From the NCBI RefSeq assembly GCF_019710635.1, contig NZ_JAIFZS010000011.1:124001-188000 (forward strand): 64,000 nt of DNA, in the 5' to 3' direction. Positions 24,679 through 33,181 of the stretch are shown here, piece after piece. The notes under the pieces were generated by a model that saw only the letters and a list, made by a program, of their open reading frames with translations, had not been told where the DNA came from and did no database searches. How positions within the stretch are numbered: position 1 is the first letter of the stretch; each line of letters starts with the position of its first letter. This DNA is from Mycolicibacterium xanthum. Its GTDB lineage: Bacteria > Actinomycetota > Actinomycetes > Mycobacteriales > Mycobacteriaceae. Made by a program: the position numbers and the translations under genes.

Positions 24679-26331
24679 CTACTTCAGCGCGAACGACGTG
24701 AAGTCCTGGTTGAACAGCAGGTGGTGATAGGACTTGTCGAAGTCCATCCGGTCGGACAGGAACGTGGTGAACTGCTCGTTGCCGTAGGGCGCCCAGACGG
24801 CCTGCTCCATATAGGACTTGTCCAGGTCGGCGTAGCCCTGCTCGACGCCCTCGTCGGTGAGTTGCTCGGTCAGCAGTTCATCCATCCTGGCGTTGTTCTC
24901 CGGGATGTTCACCCGGGACAGGTTGTTGCCGTTGGTGGGCAGGATGCTGTCGCCGTGCAGCAGCGGGCGGAAGAAGTCGTCCGGATGCGGGAAGTCCTGG
25001 AACCAGTCGGCGAACCCGGTGTCCACGTCTGGGGTGGACTGGTTGCCGATCGTCGTCCAGTAGACGTCTCCGGCGATCACCTTGAGGGTGGCGTTGAAGC
25101 CCAACTGGGTGAGCAGGTCGTGGTAGTACTCGCCGATCCGCTTGCGGTCCGGCTCGTCATCGGTCCACACCGTGATGTCCCGGTCGGCCGGGTTGGCCTC
25201 GGCGATCAGCGCCCTGGCCTTGTCCATGTCGGGCCCGGGGTAGAGCGTGTACTCCTGATGGCCGGGCATGCCGGGGGGCAGGATCTGCTGTGTCGGGTGC
25301 AACCGTCCGCCGAAGATCCGGTTCAGCGCCTCGGGGTCGATGGCGTAGTTGATCGCCTGGCGGACCTTGACGTCGTTGAACGGAGCCTGCTCGGTGTTGA
25401 GGAAGAAGTAGTACGTGTTGATCGAATCCTCCATCCGGAACCGGTCCGAATAGCGTGACCGCAGCTCCTGCAACCGGTCCGCGGGCGGCGGGTCCATCAT
25501 GAAATCGACCTTGTTCTGCAGGATGTCGGTGACCTGCGCGCTCTGGTTCTTGTTCTCCACCAGGGTGATCTTGTCGACGTTCGCGTCGGCCACCTCCTCC
25601 GCGCCCGCGTCCTTGACGGTCTGGAACTGCGGATTGCGCTCCAACGTGAGGGTGCGCGGCGCATCCACCGAGCTGATCATGAACGGACCGCTGGCCGGTG
25701 GCGGATCGTTGGTGGCATCGGAGTCCAACGGTGTGCCGGGCGGCACCGGCGCGGCGAACATCAGCCCGAGCAGGTTCTCGAACGTGCCGTTGGGCTCGGT
25801 CAGCTGAATGGTGATGTCGCCGGTCTCGTCGTCGGTGGTGATGCCGGTGATGGTGTCGGCCGATCCGTCGGCGTACTCCTTGGCCCCGACGATCACGTCG
25901 TAGAACACCGAACCGCCGGAGTCGGCCTTGAACAGCCGCTGGATGGCATAGGTGAAGTCGGAGGCCTTGATGTCGGTGCCGTCCGAATACTTCATGCCCG
26001 GCCGCAGCCTGAGCTTGTAGGTCAGGCCGTCCGGGGAGACCTCGGGCATCGCCTCGGCCAGGCCGGGAACCACCTCGGTGCCCTCCTCACCCTTCTTGTG
26101 ACGGTAGGTGAGCAGTGGGGTGTACACGTTCCACAGCACCTCCCAGCCCTCCAGCGTGTACGACAGCTGCGGGTCGACGTAGTCGGGGAACGACGTCGCC
26201 GCGACGGTGATCTCGCCGTCGCCGGCCCCTCCGGAGCCGTTGTCGCTGCCGCATGCGGCCAGACCGAACGCGGCCACCGGGACGACGATGGCCGCGGCCA
26301 GCGCGTTGCGGGCTCTACGCAGTGTGTTCAT
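24679..26331 (-). CDS. peptide-type ABC transporter substrate-binding lipoprotein (DppA/OppA type)
   Basis: A 550-aa family-5 solute-binding protein. The signal ends in a lipobox LAAC with Cys27, so it should be lipid-anchored outside the membrane. The mature part begins ITVAATSFPDYVDPQLS and shows family-5 features: YTPLLTY, RPGMKYSDGTDIKASDFTYA (read in parts), the KVRQAINYAIDPEALNRIF core and YGNEQF near the end. First gene of the operon with permeases and two ATPases, preceded by an AGGGGAA ribosome site. The ligand (peptide, metal chelate or other) cannot be deduced. Confidence 0.92.
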   Translation of the reverse strand: MNTLRRARNALAAAIVVPVAAFGLAACGSDNGSGGAGDGEITVAATSFPDYVDPQLSYTLEGWEVLWNVYTPLLTYRHKKGEEGTEVVPGLAEAMPEVSPDGLTYKLRLRPGMKYSDGTDIKASDFTYAIQRLFKADSGGSVFYDVIVGAKEYADGSADTITGITTDDETGDITIQLTEPNGTFENLLGLMFAAPVPPGTPLDSDATNDPPPASGPFMISSVDAPRTLTLERNPQFQTVKDAGAEEVADANVDKITLVENKNQSAQVTDILQNKVDFMMDPPPADRLQELRSRYSDRFRMEDSINTYYFFLNTEQAPFNDVKVRQAINYAIDPEALNRIFGGRLHPTQQILPPGMPGHQEYTLYPGPDMDKARALIAEANPADRDITVWTDDEPDRKRIGEYYHDLLTQLGFNATLKVIAGDVYWTTIGNQSTPDVDTGFADWFQDFPHPDDFFRPLLHGDSILPTNGNNLSRVNIPENNARMDELLTEQLTDEGVEQGYADLDKSYMEQAVWAPYGNEQFTTFLSDRMDFDKSYHHLLFNQDFTSFALK

Positions 26332-26367
26332 CGTGATTCCCCTGGTCGGATCGGCTGCGGATGTCCA

Positions 26368-26379
26368 GTACAGCTGTAC
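26368..26379. promoter_or_regulatory. 12-bp perfect palindrome upstream of the ABC operon
   Basis: GTACAGCTGTAC is perfectly self-complementary and lies 36 nt before the substrate-binding protein start, a position where an operator would overlap or flank the promoter. Confidence 0.35.
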
Positions 26380-26594
26380 GCTTGTGTGCGGGCTGTTATG
26401 CATCTTTGAGGAAAATTCGCGATCGGCAGGTCGAGATTCACAGGAATCCCTGCGATGCACGCGCACGACGAGAAATGTCCCCGATTCCCCCTGCGGCCCG
26501 GTCCACGTACCGTGCAGCAGTCCCGGTGGACGCAAAGACCCAACGGAGTCAACATGTTTCGCCGGGTTCTCGCCGACGGGATCGGCCGCGAAAG

Positions 26595-27380
26595 CTAGAA
26601 CTTGAGGTATCCGCCGTCGATGCGCAGGACGTCGGCGGTGTGGTAACTGCTGGCCGGACTGGCCAGGTATACCGCTACGCCGGCGAGATCGCCCGGACCG
26701 CCCCATCGACGCGCCGGCACCCGGGGCAGCACGCGCGCGCTGAATCGCTCGTCGGCCAGGCCGGCGGAGGTCATGTCGGTGTCGAACCAGCCGGGTGCGA
26801 TCGTGTTGGCGCGGATGCCGTGTCGGGCGAGTTCCACCGCCAGTGTGTCCATCAGCGATGTGACGCCGGCCTTGGACGCCGCGTAGGCCGCCTGGCGAGG
26901 CATGCCCTGGAAAGCGCCGAGACTGGAGACTCCGACCAGGCTGCCGCCGCGGCCGGCGTCGACCATCTGGCGGGCGGCCTCGCGCAGGGTCAGAAACACC
27001 CCGTCGAGGTCGACCCCGGTCACCGAGCGGAACTCGGCCAGCGACGTGTCCAGCAGCGGGGTGAACCGGCCACGCACGCCGGCATTGGCGAAACACGAAT
27101 CCAGCGAACCGAACTCGCGGTGAATCCGGGCCATGGCGTCGGTGACCGCCTGTTCGTCGGTGACGTCGCACGGCAACGCCAACACGGGTCGGCCGTACTC
27201 GCGCAGCTGTTCGGCCGCGGTGTGCAGCCGGTCGGCCGAGCGACCGAATATCACCACCGAAGCGCCCGCCCGGGCCAGGCCGTGGGCCATGCCGAGACCG
27301 ATTCCAGACCCTCCGCCGGACACCACGCTGACATGTCCGATGAGGTCGAACGGGTCAGCCGGCGGGGCGGTGTCGGTCAC
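26595..27380 (-). CDS. short-chain dehydrogenase/reductase
   Basis: A 261-aa classical SDR. The cofactor loop is VSGGGSGIGLGMAHGLA (TGxxxGIG type, first residue Ser), followed by CDVTDEQ, the NAG motif FANAGVRG, catalytic Ser in VGVSSLGAF and YxxxK in AAYAASKAG, and the C-terminal IDGGYLKF. It should be an NAD(P)-dependent alcohol dehydrogenase or ketoreductase. The GTG at 27380 lies 6 nt after a TAGGGT that overlaps the stop codon of the upstream FAD gene, so it can be transcribed on its own as well as from upstream. Confidence 0.92.
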   Translation of the reverse strand: MTDTAPPADPFDLIGHVSVVSGGGSGIGLGMAHGLARAGASVVIFGRSADRLHTAAEQLREYGRPVLALPCDVTDEQAVTDAMARIHREFGSLDSCFANAGVRGRFTPLLDTSLAEFRSVTGVDLDGVFLTLREAARQMVDAGRGGSLVGVSSLGAFQGMPRQAAYAASKAGVTSLMDTLAVELARHGIRANTIAPGWFDTDMTSAGLADERFSARVLPRVPARRWGGPGDLAGVAVYLASPASSYHTADVLRIDGGYLKF

Positions 27381-27386
27381 CGGATG

Positions 27387-27392
27387 ACCCTA
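27387..27392 (-). promoter_or_regulatory. -10 box of the SDR gene (leaderless)
   Basis: TAGGGT on the minus strand, 6 nt before the GTG at 27380; its first three bases are the TAG stop codon of the upstream gene. Confidence 0.45.
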
Positions 27393-28619
27393 CGCGGGCG
27401 GTCTCCGCGCGAACGCCGGCGCCCGCTCGGGGAGCGCGCCGACGCCCACCAGATAGCCCGGGACCGCCGAGAGCCACGGCATCAGCTCGAACATCCGGAT
27501 CAGCGCAGCGGGCGGGGTGGCATCGTGACCTTTGACGATCGGTCCGAGCAGGCGCTTGTCGATCTGACGTTGCAGGCCTTGGGTGACCGCGGTGGGCAGG
27601 ATCCTGCGCCGCCGCACCCGGGCCAGATCCCGGCTGCCGACGGTGCCCGCACGCAGCGGTTCGGCGAGCAGGCGCGCCGCCGCCACCCCGTCCTGCACCG
27701 CCATGTTGATGCCGACGCCGCCCGCCGGTGACATCGCATGGGCGGCGTCACCGATGCACAACACCCCGTCGGCGTGCCAGCGATGAAGTCGGTTCAACCG
27801 GACGTCGAGGTGTTTGACGTCGTCCAGGGTGGTCACGGTGTCGACGAGGTCGCCGGCTTCCGGGAGCAGTTGCAGGACGTCGGCGCGAAATGCGGCCAGG
27901 CCACGGGCGCGCAGCTGTTCGTCGGAGCCCTTGGGGATCAGCAGGGCGATCTGCAGGTAGCCCTCCCGTGGGATGGCGATCAGCGCCCGGCCGGGCGAGA
28001 CCCGGGGGAACAGCGTGAAGACCGGTACATCGTCGGGCCGGGGCAGCCGGAACCACCACGCATCGAAGCTGACCGGCCACTCCCGAACCTTCAGGCCGGC
28101 CTCGCGACGGACGACCGACCACCGCCCGTCACAGCCCACCGTCAGATCGGCGCGCAGCTCGCCCGGACCGTCGGGGCCGTCGTAGCGGACCCCGGCAACC
28201 TGGGTGCCCTCCCGGATCAACCCGGTTACCTCGGTGCGCATCTTCAGGCTGAACGTCGGCTCGGCGGTACCGGCGTCGGCCAGCAGGTTGAGCAGGTCCC
28301 ACTGCGGGACCATCGCGACGTACGGATGCGCCAGCCACAGACGCCCGAAGTCGACGACCGTCACCGAGTGTCCCGGTCGGACATCGAAGGCGGCCTTGCG
28401 GACATGGCTCTGCGGCAGCGACTGGAAGGCCGACCATAGGCCGAGTTCGTCGAGCAGACGCAAGGTGGTGGGGTGCACGGTGTCACCGCGGAAGTCGCGA
28501 AGGAAGTCGGCGTGCTTCTCCAGCACCGTCACCTCGACGCCTGCTCGGGCCAGCAGCAGTCCGAGCACCATCCCGGCCGGGCCCCCGCCGACGACCGCGC
28601 AGGTGGTCTTCTCGGTCAC
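27390..28619 (-). CDS. FAD-dependent monooxygenase (UbiH/PHBH type)
   Basis: A 409-aa flavoprotein. The dinucleotide-binding loop is CAVVGGGPAGMVLGLLLARAG at the N-terminus (read in parts), with LTVGCDGRWSVVRREAG (DG motif) in the middle and CIGDAAHAMSPAGGVGINMA (GD motif) at about residue 285. These are the three fingerprints of group A aromatic hydroxylases. The start, the GTG at 28619 (VTEKTTCAVVGG), sits 7 nt after a TAACGT -10 box. It lies 9 nt upstream of the SDR gene on the same strand, suggesting hydroxylation and oxidation in one pathway. Substrate unknown. Confidence 0.9.
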   Translation of the reverse strand: MTEKTTCAVVGGGPAGMVLGLLLARAGVEVTVLEKHADFLRDFRGDTVHPTTLRLLDELGLWSAFQSLPQSHVRKAAFDVRPGHSVTVVDFGRLWLAHPYVAMVPQWDLLNLLADAGTAEPTFSLKMRTEVTGLIREGTQVAGVRYDGPDGPGELRADLTVGCDGRWSVVRREAGLKVREWPVSFDAWWFRLPRPDDVPVFTLFPRVSPGRALIAIPREGYLQIALLIPKGSDEQLRARGLAAFRADVLQLLPEAGDLVDTVTTLDDVKHLDVRLNRLHRWHADGVLCIGDAAHAMSPAGGVGINMAVQDGVAAARLLAEPLRAGTVGSRDLARVRRRRILPTAVTQGLQRQIDKRLLGPIVKGHDATPPAALIRMFELMPWLSAVPGYLVGVGALPERAPAFARRPPA

Positions 28620-28626
28620 GTCGCAC

Positions 28627-28632
28627 ACGTTA
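28627..28632 (-). promoter_or_regulatory. -10 box of the FAD monooxygenase (leaderless)
   Basis: TAACGT on the minus strand, 7 nt before the GTG at 28619. Confidence 0.45.
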
Positions 28633-29048
28633 GTGGGTGCGGCCCGGTGCCGAGCGGCCAACGTATATCTCACAGACTGTTTGCCAGCGCATGACCTCGT
28701 CGACCGTGTCGACGTGCCGTTGCCGGTCCGTCAGGCAGGGTGCATCGGCCACCGCACGCGCACCGGGGCCTGGCTCACGAAGCCTTGGGAGATGGCGCCC
28801 CACTGCTCACTGCGGCAAGCGCGCGGGAGGCGCCTCGCGTCGGGCATCGGGTGATGCGTCAGGCACCGAGTGATGATGTGGCACCGTTTGCCGTCACGGG
28901 TGCCCGACGGCGGTGCCGTTGTTGTTGATGTCCAGTCTGACGAGCCGGTTCATCAGGTAGTGCTGTCCCGTCCGCTGGTTGCTCGAACCTCGGGATGCGG
29001 TACTCGTATTCCTCGTCGCGATGCTGGGGCCGGGTCCTGAACATCAGC
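28633..29048. other. non-coding stretch, probably decayed PAS region
   Basis: About 415 bp upstream of the broken phosphatase gene. No frame gives a recognisable protein. Since the phosphatase gene begins with only the end of a PAS-like domain, this stretch may be its eroded 5' part, but no PAS motif can be read. Confidence 0.35.
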
Positions 29049-29920
29049 ATGGTTACGCTCGAAACGGATCTCGAAACGGATGAGGACTCCCGGCCGCTGG
29101 CGCTGCAGTTCCAGGATGTCACCGAGGCGACGCGGGCCCGTCGGTTGGAGGAGGAGGAGCTCGAGCGCGCGGCCGAGGTGCAGCGCGCGTTGCTCCCGTG
29201 GCGGCTGCCCAGCGCGCCGGGGTGGCAGGCGGCGGCGTTGTCGGTACCGGCCAAACAGGTCGGCGGTGACTTCTATGATCTGCGCCTGAACACCACGTAT
29301 GCGGTGGTGAGCCTCGGTGACGTGATGGGCAAGGGATGGCGGCGGGAATGCTCGCCGCGGCGACGCGGGCCGCGCTGCGTACCCATCCGCTCGAGATCGG
29401 CTCGGCCAAAGTCATCGCCGGTATCGCCGGCGCGCTGGACGGCGATCTGGAACGCGGCAGCGCCTTCGTCACGCTGGCCTACGTCCAGCTGAACCTGGTG
29501 ACGGGGGCGTACCGGCTCGCCGATGCCGGACATGGCCTGCACTTCATCATCCGGGACTGCGGAGCGGCCGTCGAGCACGTCTCGTCGAAGGACATGCCGA
29601 TCGGGATGTGCGGTGATTGGCACGACATGTGCGGGGTGCTCGAGCCCGGGGACGCGGCGCTGCTGGTCAGCGACGGCGTCATGGATTTGTGGGGCGGGAC
29701 GGTCGAGTCGCTCTACGAGGCCGTCGAGCGGTGCGTGCGCCAGTACTGCGGAGATGCGCACGCAACCATCGAGGCGCTGTGCCTGGGTGCGGCGGATGCG
29801 GCCGACATCGACGACGTGACAGCGGTGATCATGGGCCGTGAACCGGCGCGGGTGCCGCAGGCCGCTGCATCGGCTCAGGGGACTCCCGCAGCCGTCGGCG
29901 ACCCGTCGGACGTGGGCTAG
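29049..29920 (+). pseudogene. PP2C/SpoIIE-type phosphatase gene, 5'-truncated and frameshifted
   Basis: Two overlapping frames share one protein. Frame A (to 29492) has a PAS-like tail RPLALQFQDVTEATRARR, a coiled linker and the SpoIIE/RsbU start: AAEVQRALLP, QVGGDFYDL and VSLGDVMGKG. Frame B (from 29336) continues MAAGMLAAATRAALR, YRLADAGHGLHFI, ALLVSDGVMDLWG and DIDDVTAVIM. All metal Asp motifs are present, but a single base is missing near 29333-29336 (GGG to GGGG would restore it). The PAS domain is cut short. A two-base tandem (CTCGAAACGGAT twice, 29058-29081) lies at the start. It was probably an anti-anti-sigma phosphatase. Confidence 0.75.
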
Positions 29921-31262
29921 ACGCGCGCGCCGACGCCGCGCGCCGTTTCGCGAACAGGACCTGTTCGACGATCCGCGCAGCCTCGCGCCGGACATCCCGG
30001 CCCACGGTGCGGGCGAGCTCGCCGCGGCCCACACCGGGATCACGCGCGGCCGCCGCGGCCCAGCGCACCAGGCGGGCGGGGGTGAAGACCCGCTGTGGGG
30101 ATGTCTTCCGGTTGAACACGTCGGCCAGTTCGGTGAACCCGTCCGGGCGTGCGGCGAACCAGTGGTAGGCGGCGTTTTCGATCGGCGAGATCGTGTCGGC
30201 CCGACCGAGCAGGTTCGCCCACTGATACATCGCCAGGCACTGGGCATCGCGGTCCCGTTCCCAGGCGGCCAGCGCGGAGTCGAGGCGTGCGGGGTCGTCG
30301 AGGACCGCGGCCGCGGCCTCGCCCAGCAGTCGGCCGAACCGCAGCGCGTCGCGGATTCCCTGCGCGGTGACCGGGTCTTTGAAGTGCCCGGCATCCCCGG
30401 CCAGCGCCCAGCCCGGACCCTGGGAATGGCGGAAGTAGCTGGGATGCGAGTAGGACATTCGGATGTCGGTGACGCGCGTACACCCCGCCAGGCGCTCGGC
30501 GAAGGGCGCGATCCGCTGCACCGTCGCGTCGAATGCCGCGGTCGCGTCGGCGCGGAACTCGTCGGTGCGGTAGCGCGGCGGCATCAGGAGAACGACGGAT
30601 TGTCCACCGTCACAGGGGAATACGGTCACCAGGTCGTCGTCGTCGCGCCACTGCATGGCCAGGTCGCGCAGCTCGCCGCGCGGGTCGTCGTAGTAGGCGA
30701 ACGCCATGATGCGTTGGTTGTCCCAGCGGTGATGATCGCGGGCGCCGACCAGCTTGGCGACGGTCGATCGGCGACCGTCGGCGCCGACGACGAGCTTGGC
30801 GGTGATGGCGTCGACGGTGCCGTCCCGGTGCCGGATCCGCACCCCGCAGACCCGGCCCGATGCCTCGCGCATCAGGCCGGTGACCCGGACGTGTTCGCGA
30901 ACCTCGGCGCCGGCCGCGCGGGCGGTCTCGACGAGTGCGAGATCGAGGCCCGGCCGGCGTACGCACGCACCGGCGGCGAATCCCTCCACCCGACTGGACG
31001 GTCCGATGACCTCGACGTCGGGGGATCCGAGTCCCGCGCGGGTGTGCAGCGGGGCACCCAGGGCCGCCACCCGCTCCCGGGCGCCCAGCCGGTCCAGTTC
31101 AGCCCAGTGATGGGTGAAGAACAAGTGGGTGGACAACGTGTCGGATGGGAAAGCCGCGCTGTCGACCGCGATGACCTTCCTGTTTCGGCGGGCCAACGTG
31201 ATTGCTGCGGCCGTCCCGGCACACCTGCTCCCGACGACGACGACATCGGTCTGCTCTGGCAT
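29829..31262 (-). CDS. FAD-dependent oxidoreductase (geranylgeranyl-reductase/halogenase-like)
   Basis: A 477-aa flavoprotein. The N-terminal FAD loop is DVVVVGSRCAGTAAAITLARR, with Ser-Arg-Cys-Ala inside GxGxxG (read in parts). Then KLVVGADGRRSTVAKLVGA (DG motif) and WALAGDAGHFKDPVTAQGIRD (GD motif) follow. GSRCAG variants are typical of FAD oxidoreductases acting on large lipids or aromatics. Its last about 90 bases overlap the decayed phosphatase frame on the other strand, which suggests the phosphatase gene end is not under selection. It is divergent from a TetR gene with an inverted repeat between them, so TetR control is likely. Confidence 0.88.
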   Translation of the reverse strand: MPEQTDVVVVGSRCAGTAAAITLARRNRKVIAVDSAAFPSDTLSTHLFFTHHWAELDRLGARERVAALGAPLHTRAGLGSPDVEVIGPSSRVEGFAAGACVRRPGLDLALVETARAAGAEVREHVRVTGLMREASGRVCGVRIRHRDGTVDAITAKLVVGADGRRSTVAKLVGARDHHRWDNQRIMAFAYYDDPRGELRDLAMQWRDDDDLVTVFPCDGGQSVVLLMPPRYRTDEFRADATAAFDATVQRIAPFAERLAGCTRVTDIRMSYSHPSYFRHSQGPGWALAGDAGHFKDPVTAQGIRDALRFGRLLGEAAAAVLDDPARLDSALAAWERDRDAQCLAMYQWANLLGRADTISPIENAAYHWFAARPDGFTELADVFNRKTSPQRVFTPARLVRWAAAAARDPGVGRGELARTVGRDVRREAARIVEQVLFAKRRAASARASSPRPTGRRRLRESPEPMQRPAAPAPVHGP

Positions 31263-31302
31263 GGCACCCAGGATGACAGCTCGGCGCCTGTTTTAGAAGA
31301 GG

Positions 31303-31328
31303 TTTCAATAAATGAATCATATTGCAAA
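31303..31328. promoter_or_regulatory. inverted repeat in the TetR/FAD-oxidoreductase spacer
   Basis: TTTCAATA (31303-31310) and TATTGCAAA (31320-31328) form an inverted repeat with one extra base in the right arm, in an unusually AT-rich spacer between the divergent genes. It is 27 nt upstream of the TetR start. Confidence 0.4.
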
Positions 31329-31342
31329 AAGGACGTGTGACA

Positions 31343-31348
31343 TATTCT
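31343..31348 (+). promoter_or_regulatory. -10 box of the TetR gene (leaderless)
   Basis: TATTCT, 6 nt before the ATG at 31355. Confidence 0.5.
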
Positions 31349-31354
31349 GGCCGG

Positions 31355-32071
31355 ATGACCGCCGCTGACGTGCAGCCCGCGCCGACGCCGGCCGCGGCGC
31401 GTGGTGAGCGACGCCGGGCGCGTACCCGGGCCGCAATCTTGGACGCTGCGGAAGTGGTGTTCGCCCGGGACGGCTATGACGGCGCCCGGATCGAGGAGAT
31501 CGCCGAGGCCGCAGACGTCTCGGTCGGATCGATCTACACCCATTTCGATGGCAAGCGGGGGTTGTACCTCCAGTTGGTGGATCGTGCGCTGACACTGTTC
31601 GCGGACTACATGCGGCGGGTGGACGACCCGACCCTCGGACCGTTGCAGCGCGTGTTGGCCGGTGGTGACGCTTATCTCCGGTTCCACCTCGACCACCCGG
31701 GCGCGTTTCACTTCCTGGCCTACCGCAGCCCCGGTACGCGGCCGTTGTCGGGGGATGACGAGACCGAGGCACGCATCCGTGGGCAGGTGGGTGCGCTGCT
31801 GCAGAACTTCGCCGCTGAGATCGACGGTGCCGTCGCCGCCGGTGAGGCCCGCCCCGTCGACTCATTGCGGTTGACGCATTACCTGTGGGGATCGTGGAAC
31901 GGCGTGATCGCGCTGCGTGAGCAGCCCGACGGGTTGCGGATCTCCGATGAGGAGATCGCGCAGATCCTCGAACTGGCCCGCTGGATGTTGCGTGAAGCCC
32001 TTGCGGCACCGGCGCTGCGTGACGCCGACGGCGCAGTCGGCGACCGGGTGCCGCTCCCACACATCCGGTAG
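31355..32071 (+). CDS. TetR-family regulator
   Basis: A 238-aa regulator starting MTAADVQPAPTPAAARGERR. HTH region: RTRAAILDAAEVVFARDGYD, GARIEEIAEAADVSVGSIYTHF, with DGKRGLYLQLVD after it (about residues 24-72). The C-terminal domain is helical and of the TetR_C type (LRLTHYLWGSWNGVIAL). It is divergent from the FAD oxidoreductase, its most likely target, and the AT-rich spacer carries an inverted repeat. The start is fixed by the -10 box at 31343. Ligand unknown. Confidence 0.9.
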   Translation: MTAADVQPAPTPAAARGERRRARTRAAILDAAEVVFARDGYDGARIEEIAEAADVSVGSIYTHFDGKRGLYLQLVDRALTLFADYMRRVDDPTLGPLQRVLAGGDAYLRFHLDHPGAFHFLAYRSPGTRPLSGDDETEARIRGQVGALLQNFAAEIDGAVAAGEARPVDSLRLTHYLWGSWNGVIALREQPDGLRISDEEIAQILELARWMLREALAAPALRDADGAVGDRVPLPHIR

Positions 32072-32087
32072 CCCGGCACCCGGTTCC

Positions 32088-32175
32088 GGCGGCTCAGCCG
32101 CGGTGTCCGATTGGCGGCTCAGCCGCGGTGTCCGATTGGCGGCTCAGCCGCGGTGTCCGATTGGCGGCTCAGCCG
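32088..32175. repeat. 25-bp tandem repeat, 3.5 copies, each able to form a hairpin
   Basis: Three perfect 25-bp copies (32088-32112, 32113-32137, 32138-32162) and 13 bp of a fourth (32163-32175). Each unit begins GGCGGCTCAGCCGC, which folds into a 6-bp GCGGCT/AGCCGC stem with a single-base turn in the middle. The fourth copy contains the stop codon of the universal stress protein gene. They fill the gap between the convergent TetR and usp genes. Confidence 0.92.
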
Positions 32176-33074
32176 CCGCGCGCCACGATGACCGGCACCT
32201 TGGTGCCGTGGATCACCTTGGTGCTCACCGAGCCGAGCAGCATCCCGGTGAACCCTCCGCGGCCATGGCTGCCGACAACCACCAGCTGTGCCTTCTCCGC
32301 CTCCTCCAGGATCTGGTGGGCGGGCCGGTCGCAGGCCACCACCCGGCGCACCTCGACGTCCGGGTAGCGCTCCGACCAACCGGCCAGCCGCTCGCCGAGC
32401 ACCTCCTCGCCGAGTCCCTGCATCGTCTCGTAGGTGATGCCCGGGTACTCGATGGCCGCGGTGTCGCTCCAGGCGTGCACGGACACGAGGACGACGCCGC
32501 GGCGTGAGGCTTCATCGAACGCGATCGCGGTAGCTGCCTCCGATGCCGGCGACCCGTCGACACCGACGACGACGGGTGCGTCCGCGAGTCCGTCCAACGG
32601 GGTGTCGTCGTGGATCACCGCGACCGGGCACCGAGCGTGGTGCACCATTGCCGAACTGACCGAACCCAGCACCGCGCGACTCATCGCGCCGACCCCGCGG
32701 CAGCCCACCACGAGCAGGTCGGCATCCTCGGACATCTCCATCAGCGTGGAAATGATTCCGCCGAAGAACATCTCGCTGGTGATGCTGACGGTGCCCGGCA
32801 GATCGGTCGCGAGCTTCTCGGCGGTCTCGATGGCGCCCTTCAGCAGCTTCTCGCCCTCTTCGCGCTGCCAGTCGGTAAAGCCCGGCGTCGCCGGTGTACC
32901 CGGCCAGGACAGCACCATCGGGGGCGGCACGACGTGCACCAGAGTCAGTGGTGTCGCCCGCAGTGCGGCCTCGCGCACCGCCCAGGTCAGCGCGTCATCG
33001 GCGGGCGAGGAACCGTCCACCGCGACCACGATCCCATGGTTGTGAGACGTGTGTTCCGATTGGGCAGTCATCAT
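32169..33074 (-). CDS. tandem-domain universal stress protein
   Basis: A 301-aa protein with two Usp domains. Domain 1 (about 13-150) has IVVAVDGSSPADDALTWAVRE and the ATP-binding loop GCRGVGAMSRAVLGSVS; domain 2 (about 160-300) has VVVGVDGSPASEAATAIAF and GSHGRGGFTGMLLGSVS. Both match the G-2X-G-9X-G(S/T) rule, so both may bind ATP. The length and layout resemble the DosR-controlled Usp proteins of mycobacteria. A ribosome site AAGGAGCAGGG precedes two possible ATGs, at 33074 and 33071. A DosR-like box lies 63 bp upstream, so induction by hypoxia or nitric oxide is expected. Confidence 0.93.
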   Translation of the reverse strand: MMTAQSEHTSHNHGIVVAVDGSSPADDALTWAVREAALRATPLTLVHVVPPPMVLSWPGTPATPGFTDWQREEGEKLLKGAIETAEKLATDLPGTVSITSEMFFGGIISTLMEMSEDADLLVVGCRGVGAMSRAVLGSVSSAMVHHARCPVAVIHDDTPLDGLADAPVVVGVDGSPASEAATAIAFDEASRRGVVLVSVHAWSDTAAIEYPGITYETMQGLGEEVLGERLAGWSERYPDVEVRRVVACDRPAHQILEEAEKAQLVVVGSHGRGGFTGMLLGSVSTKVIHGTKVPVIVARGG

Positions 33075-33136
33075 CCCTGCTCCTTCTGCCCGGAGTTTCC
33101 CTACGACCTCAAGCTACGGCCGGAGAAGCAGCGCTG

Positions 33137-33156
33137 TCAGGGCCTTTGGTCCCGAC
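33137..33156 (-). promoter_or_regulatory. DosR-type box upstream of usp
   Basis: TCAGGGCCTTTGGTCCCGAC matches the 20-bp DosR consensus (TTSGGGACTWWAGTCCCSAA) at 15 positions, including GGG, TTT and GTCCCG. It is centred about 72 bp before the usp start, a normal place for DosR activation. Confidence 0.65.
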
Positions 33157-33181
33157 TCGGCGGCCGGAGGACACGACGACG

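Noticed and set aside
28995..29492. Stand-alone 165-aa phosphatase protein
   Set aside because: It stops after the frameshift with a nonsense tail (RRECSPRRRGPR); the real gene continues in the other frame, so it is treated as one broken gene.
32088..32175. CRISPR array
   Set aside because: The 25-bp units are directly joined with no spacers.
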